A DNA stretch of 64,000 bases from Desulfofundulus salinus (GTDB lineage Bacteria; Bacillota; Desulfotomaculia; Desulfotomaculales; Desulfovirgulaceae): the NCBI RefSeq assembly GCF_003627965.1, contig NZ_RBWE01000001.1, positions 265,525 to 329,524 of the forward strand, given 5' to 3'. The position numbers and the translations under genes are program-made. The notes beneath the pieces are model-generated. The model was not told the DNA's origin. It saw only the letters and a list, made by a program, of their open reading frames with translations, and made no database searches. The stretch's first letter is position 1, and each line of letters starts with the position of its first letter. This document shows positions 60,766 to 64,000 of this stretch, in pieces.

Positions 60766-62250
60766 ATGAGGGGCCGGTGCGCCGGGTGGAAGAGGGCCGG
60801 GCTGCCTGTTTTCCTGGCCGCATTACTAATGTTATCCGGATGTCCTGGGCGGGGTGAAGAGCAGCAAATAACCCCCCAGTTGCGGATTGCCGTCAGCCTG
60901 GCCGATATGCAGCGGGACGGCAACCAGATCATCAAGCAGGTGATAAACCGGCGCAGCCGTGAGGAAAAGGTGGAAATCACCTGGCTGGATGCCAAAAACG
61001 ATCCCGCGCAGCAGGAAAAACAGCTGCGGCAGCTTGCCGGACAGCGGATTAAAGCCGTGGTGCTCCAGGCGGTGGATCCGGCGAGTGCCCCCCGTCTTGT
61101 GCAGCAGCTCGTACAGAATAATATAAAGGTGGTGGCCCTGGAAACCCTACCCGCCAATACACCGGTGGATGCCTACGTGGCCTCAGATCACGCCAGGGCG
61201 GGAGAGCTGCAGGCACAGTTCATTAACGAGGCCCTGCGGCAGGCCGCCGGTATGCCTGCCGGGGCGGGCGCTTCCCCCGGCGGTCAGGGCGGCCAGACCG
61301 GCGGGCAGGGCCAGAGCCAGGCGGGCGGCCAGAGTGGTCAGGCCGGCGGCGGTCAGTCGACCATGCCCGGCATGCAGCTGCCTTCCAGGCGCCCCCTCAA
61401 CGTAATGATCCTGGCCGGCGATCCCCGGGATAACGCCGCCCGGGAAATTGTGGCTGCGGCCCGGAAAGCGCTGGAGGGCAACCCCCAGGTACGGGTGGTG
61501 GAAGAGGCCCAGCAGCCGGGAAACCAGCCGGCTCTGGCCTCCCTTGCCGTGCAGCAGACCCTGACCAGGTTCAATAATAAAATTGATGTGATTCTGGCCA
61601 GTGACAGCCGGCTGGCCATGGCCGCGGTGGAGGTCCTGCAGGCCGCGGGCTTAAACAGCCGCGTGCTTACAGTGGGGGTGGGGGCCGATAGGGAGGTTTC
61701 CCGGACCCTCCTGGCCGGGGAGCATGATGCGGAAGTGGATACCAGGCCCGATTTGCTGGGGCAGTACGCCCTGGACGCGGCGGTAGGCCTGTCCAAAACG
61801 GGACACTGGCAGTACGATACCCGGGTGACCAGTGGCGACTATAGCATTCCGGCCCGCATTGTACCCGTGCGGTTAATTCAGTCCGCCAACGCCTATTTGC
61901 TGCAGGAGCGCTGGGGAAGGGAAATAGTCCAGGAGCAGGGCGGCGGCCAGGGCCAGGGCGAAAGGCAAACTGGAGGGAGCGACCAGGGAAGCGGTTCCTC
62001 CGATCAAGCCGGCCAGCAGAGCGGGCAGGCCGGTGGGGGGGAACAAAAGCCCCGGACTACTTTGCGCATTACCACCCGCGAGGGAAAAACGGTGGAGGTG
62101 CAGATCCAGGGCGAAGTGGAGCGCATTGAAAGTGTGGAGGGCGGCAGGGCCGGCCTCCAGCAGCAAATGCCCATGCAGGCCGGGGGCGCCGGTGGCGGCG
62201 GTCCCGGCGGAGGAGGCGCCGGCGGCGGTGGCGGCGGTGGTGGTACGTAA
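60766..62250 (+). CDS. lipoprotein sugar-type substrate-binding protein with Gly/Gln-rich inserts
   Basis: A 494-residue exported lipoprotein (lipobox LMLSGC, Cys26) of the periplasmic-binding-protein-like I class (RbsB type): RIAVSLADMQRDGNQIIKQV, GQRIKAVVLQAVDPASAPRL, DAYVASDHARAGELQAQF and LNVMILAGDPRDNAAREIV. Two low-complexity inserts rich in Gly, Gln and Ser (~166-205 and ~390-430) and a poly-Gly C-terminus are unusual. A C-terminal segment (TLRITTREGKTVEVQIQGEV) forms a small extra domain. No ABC transporter genes are adjacent, so it may be a sensor or an orphan binding protein. Confidence 0.75.
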   Translation: MRGRCAGWKRAGLPVFLAALLMLSGCPGRGEEQQITPQLRIAVSLADMQRDGNQIIKQVINRRSREEKVEITWLDAKNDPAQQEKQLRQLAGQRIKAVVLQAVDPASAPRLVQQLVQNNIKVVALETLPANTPVDAYVASDHARAGELQAQFINEALRQAAGMPAGAGASPGGQGGQTGGQGQSQAGGQSGQAGGGQSTMPGMQLPSRRPLNVMILAGDPRDNAAREIVAAARKALEGNPQVRVVEEAQQPGNQPALASLAVQQTLTRFNNKIDVILASDSRLAMAAVEVLQAAGLNSRVLTVGVGADREVSRTLLAGEHDAEVDTRPDLLGQYALDAAVGLSKTGHWQYDTRVTSGDYSIPARIVPVRLIQSANAYLLQERWGREIVQEQGGGQGQGERQTGGSDQGSGSSDQAGQQSGQAGGGEQKPRTTLRITTREGKTVEVQIQGEVERIESVEGGRAGLQQQMPMQAGGAGGGGPGGGGAGGGGGGGGT

Positions 62251-62401
62251 GTATATGCGGGGTTTCCCGCGGCGCTCAACGGCATGTTTGCGGCTGGAGA
62301 AGTCATCCAGGAACGTGACGCTCAAACAGTGTAAACAACCATATCAACACTTTAAAGACCTTCTATGTCAATAGGTTTATCAAAAAATTTTAGGCAGTAC
62401 A

Positions 62402-62495
62402 AATGTTCGTGGCCTTTAAAAAGGACGGGCTTCGCCCGCTCCGCCCGGCGAGGGCCAGATTAAAATCCAGCCCTCGCCGGCGGCTAAAGAACATT
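62402..62495 (+). other. structured palindrome (three-way-junction-like)
   Basis: An outer 7-bp stem AATGTTC (62402-62408) / GAACATT (62489-62495) encloses two hairpins: CGGGC-TTC-GCCCG (62424-62436) and a perfect 11-bp CCGGCGAGGGC (62445-62455) / GCCCTCGCCGG (62470-62480). It lies between the lipoprotein gene and the IS110 relic. It may act as a terminator, be part of the IS end, or be a small RNA; there is no T-run. Confidence 0.5.
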
Positions 62496-62514
62496 GATAA
62501 CCGAATATTTAACA

Positions 62515-63721
62515 TTATGCTGCCCGACTAAGATGCCTGGCGCGGGCTGCTATAAACGTGGCTTCATCGTAGCAAGTACGGTTTTTCCACATGGCAAAGA
62601 TTATTCGTACCCAGATATTTGCCAATGCCCGCAAAGCCTCATGGTGGGTTTTGCCCTGGCTTCTCTTGGTGTCGTAATATTCCCGTGCCCAGGAAACCTG
62701 CCTGATGCTCTGGAAGGCGAACAGGTGCAGAGCTCGTCGGAAAGGTTTTACGCAGGATCTGCGCTGCCTGGCAAAGCGGTACTTGCCGCTTTGAAAGAGA
62801 ACCGGCTAGGTACCCGCTAAAGCCTGGACCACGGCCGCATTTTCGTAACGTTCCCGGTCGTCCCCCCACTCCGCCAGCAGTCTTGGCGCAAGCCGCCCGG
62901 CTGCCCCTGGCAGGCTAGCGAAGATCCTGCTGTCGGAGTGCTGCTGAAAAAGGCGGTTTATCTCCTCGTCGTAAGCAGCGATTTGGTCCTGGACTAATTC
63001 CAGCTGTCTCACCAGGGCGAGCATTAAGCGGCCTTTTGCCCGCACGGTGGGAGCGCTGGCCTGAAGCTGCGGCTCCTGCGCCTTCTGCCAGATGGAGATG
63101 GCCGTTTGATTGGGCCGGGGGTGCTTATGCTTTTTCAGAAAAGCTGCTATCTCCGGAACGGTAGCTTCTTTTACCAGTTCCGGGATGGGATAGCGCTTGT
63201 AAAAACTCCAGAGCTACCGGCAGGGTTGGCTTCGAGAAGAATGCCAGGGCTACCGGGTAATACTCCTTCAGGCAAGCAATGAGCTTATTGGTCAGCCGGG
63301 TGGATTCCTGGATAAAGCTGTCCTGGTCCCGGGTGAGCATCTTTAGTTCCGCGATTAGTTCCGCATCTGGCTTTAGCCTCTTCAACTGCGCCAGATCGGA
63401 GCGGCCGATGTTGGCCAGCAGCCGGGCATCGATGGGGTCGCTCTTTGCCCCGGAGGGCTTTCGCCGGTAATCCACAATCTTCGGATTTTGAGCGGGTAAA
63501 CCGGAAAGCCGGCTTCCAGCAGAAACTGCACCAGAAGACCGTTTTTGGTTTCGAGCAGGCAGGCGAAGTTTTCCGGTTCGGGATCGATGCTCACTTTCCT
63601 TTAATAATTCCATGCCTTTCCTGTTGTGAGGGATGGTGAAATACTTAAGCTCTTGACCCTTTTCATTGAGCACAGCTACGTCATGATGCAGGTCAGACCA
63701 GTCAATTCCTACGAAGTACAT
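62515..63721 (-). pseudogene. IS110-family transposase, multiply frameshifted
   Basis: On the minus strand the N-terminus MYFVGIDWSDLHHDVAVLNE carries the DEDD-type first Asp. Further pieces in shifted frames are LLVQFLLEAGFPVYPL and NPKIVDYRRKPSGAKSDPID (next acidic residues), LIAELKMLTRDQDSFIQEST, and the transposase_20 part DSRIFASLPGAAGRLAPRLL with its conserved Ser region, ending at 62515. At least three frameshifts (near 63590, 63490 and 63190) and a stop near 62810 break the gene. Length without breaks (~400 residues) is normal for IS110. Confidence 0.85.
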
Positions 63722-64000
63722 GCCGAGGACCTCCGGTATAGAGATTGGTTGCAGACTGGCAGTGGGCCTTATCTAACGTGGTGCTCGAAGCACAACCCTT
63801 CTATGAACCGCAGTCTGCAAATTTGATCCGGGAAAGGTAGCTCTTTTTTAAGCAGTCGAACTGCCAGGAGGTGAAATCCTTTTCCCGGAAACCTTTGGCT
63901 ATATTTTTGGCTAGCTTAGGCTAGCTTTCCTGCTATCTAATTTGAGTTTAACAGATAAGGAGGTGTATAGCAGCTGCTAACAGGCCAACAATTGTTGACA
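63722..64000. other. upstream flank of the IS110 relic, end of window
   Basis: No complete gene is seen. In functional IS110 elements the non-coding end upstream of the transposase encodes the bridge RNA, so a relic of it may lie in about 63722-63900. A GGAGG site at 63959-63963 near the window edge may precede a gene that continues outside; a short repeat GGCTAGCTTAGGCTAGC lies at ~63910-63926. Confidence 0.35.

Overview
The window looks like chromosome of a GC-rich, spore-forming, anaerobic Firmicute of the Peptococcaceae (Desulfotomaculum/Desulfofundulus-like). This is inferred from gene content (long-form hpf, secA-prfB, DUF1659/DUF2922 pair, Spo0E-like protein, CooT, ftsEX-M23-ctpA-minJ cluster, several TTG/GTG starts with strong Shine-Dalgarno sites). 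No rRNA, tRNA or CRISPR array was seen.

Region 1 (1-10.4 kb) is the right part of an integrated mobile element. It has a helix-turn-helix replication initiator with iterons inside its own gene, a PIN-toxin remnant, an ATPase/STAS-like (DUF4325) pair, a broken TnpB, a phage-type switch (repressor, ImmA/IrrE protease and membrane-anchored DnaQ-like exonuclease on the minus strand, facing a small Cro-like gene), a Spo0E-like protein, unrecognised cargo genes and a large serine recombinase at the edge.

Region 2 (10.5-22.2 kb) is mostly core chromosome: DUF1659/DUF2922, metK, a diguanylate cyclase, comF, a cold-shock gene, hpf, secA and prfB with the classic +1 frameshift site. Two inverted copies of a palindromic MITE-like element (13-bp ends, 8-bp flanking repeats) lie on either side of metK. 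A transposase relic with direct repeats and a DnaA-box-like cluster lies upstream of the cold-shock gene.

Region 3 (22.2-30.8 kb) is a two-component/efflux cassette: a secreted repeat protein, response regulator, sensor kinase, membrane-fusion protein, MacB-type ABC ATPase and permease, and a TolC-like protein. It is bracketed by a 169-bp direct repeat of the 3' end and terminator of prfB, so it appears to have been inserted or duplicated there. The secreted protein and the response regulator have near-identical promoters.

Region 4 (31.0-44.9 kb) is a 12-gene catabolic cluster: IclR regulator, PanB-like hydroxymethyltransferase, TRAP transporter (dctPQM), GlcDEF-like oxidase, LarA-like protein, IlvD/EDD-like dehydratase, four-carbon-acid kinase (DUF1537) and PdxA2. 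It probably takes up and breaks down a sugar acid or hydroxy acid. The combination with PanB suggests release of a one-carbon unit as methylene-tetrahydrofolate. This is the most promising undescribed pathway in the window.

Region 5 (44.9-50.6 kb) is a decaying fructose PTS operon (DeoR regulator, fruK, EIIC without its IIB domain, EIIA, doubly truncated ptsI) next to an amino-acid permease fragment. Region 6 (50.9-60.6 kb) is housekeeping: YitT, split transketolase, ftsE-ftsX-M23 hydrolase-ctpA-minJ-like, cooT, type-4 uracil-DNA glycosylase and DUF2508. Region 7 (60.7-64 kb) has an orphan lipoprotein sugar-binding protein, a structured palindrome and a multiply frameshifted IS110 transposase.
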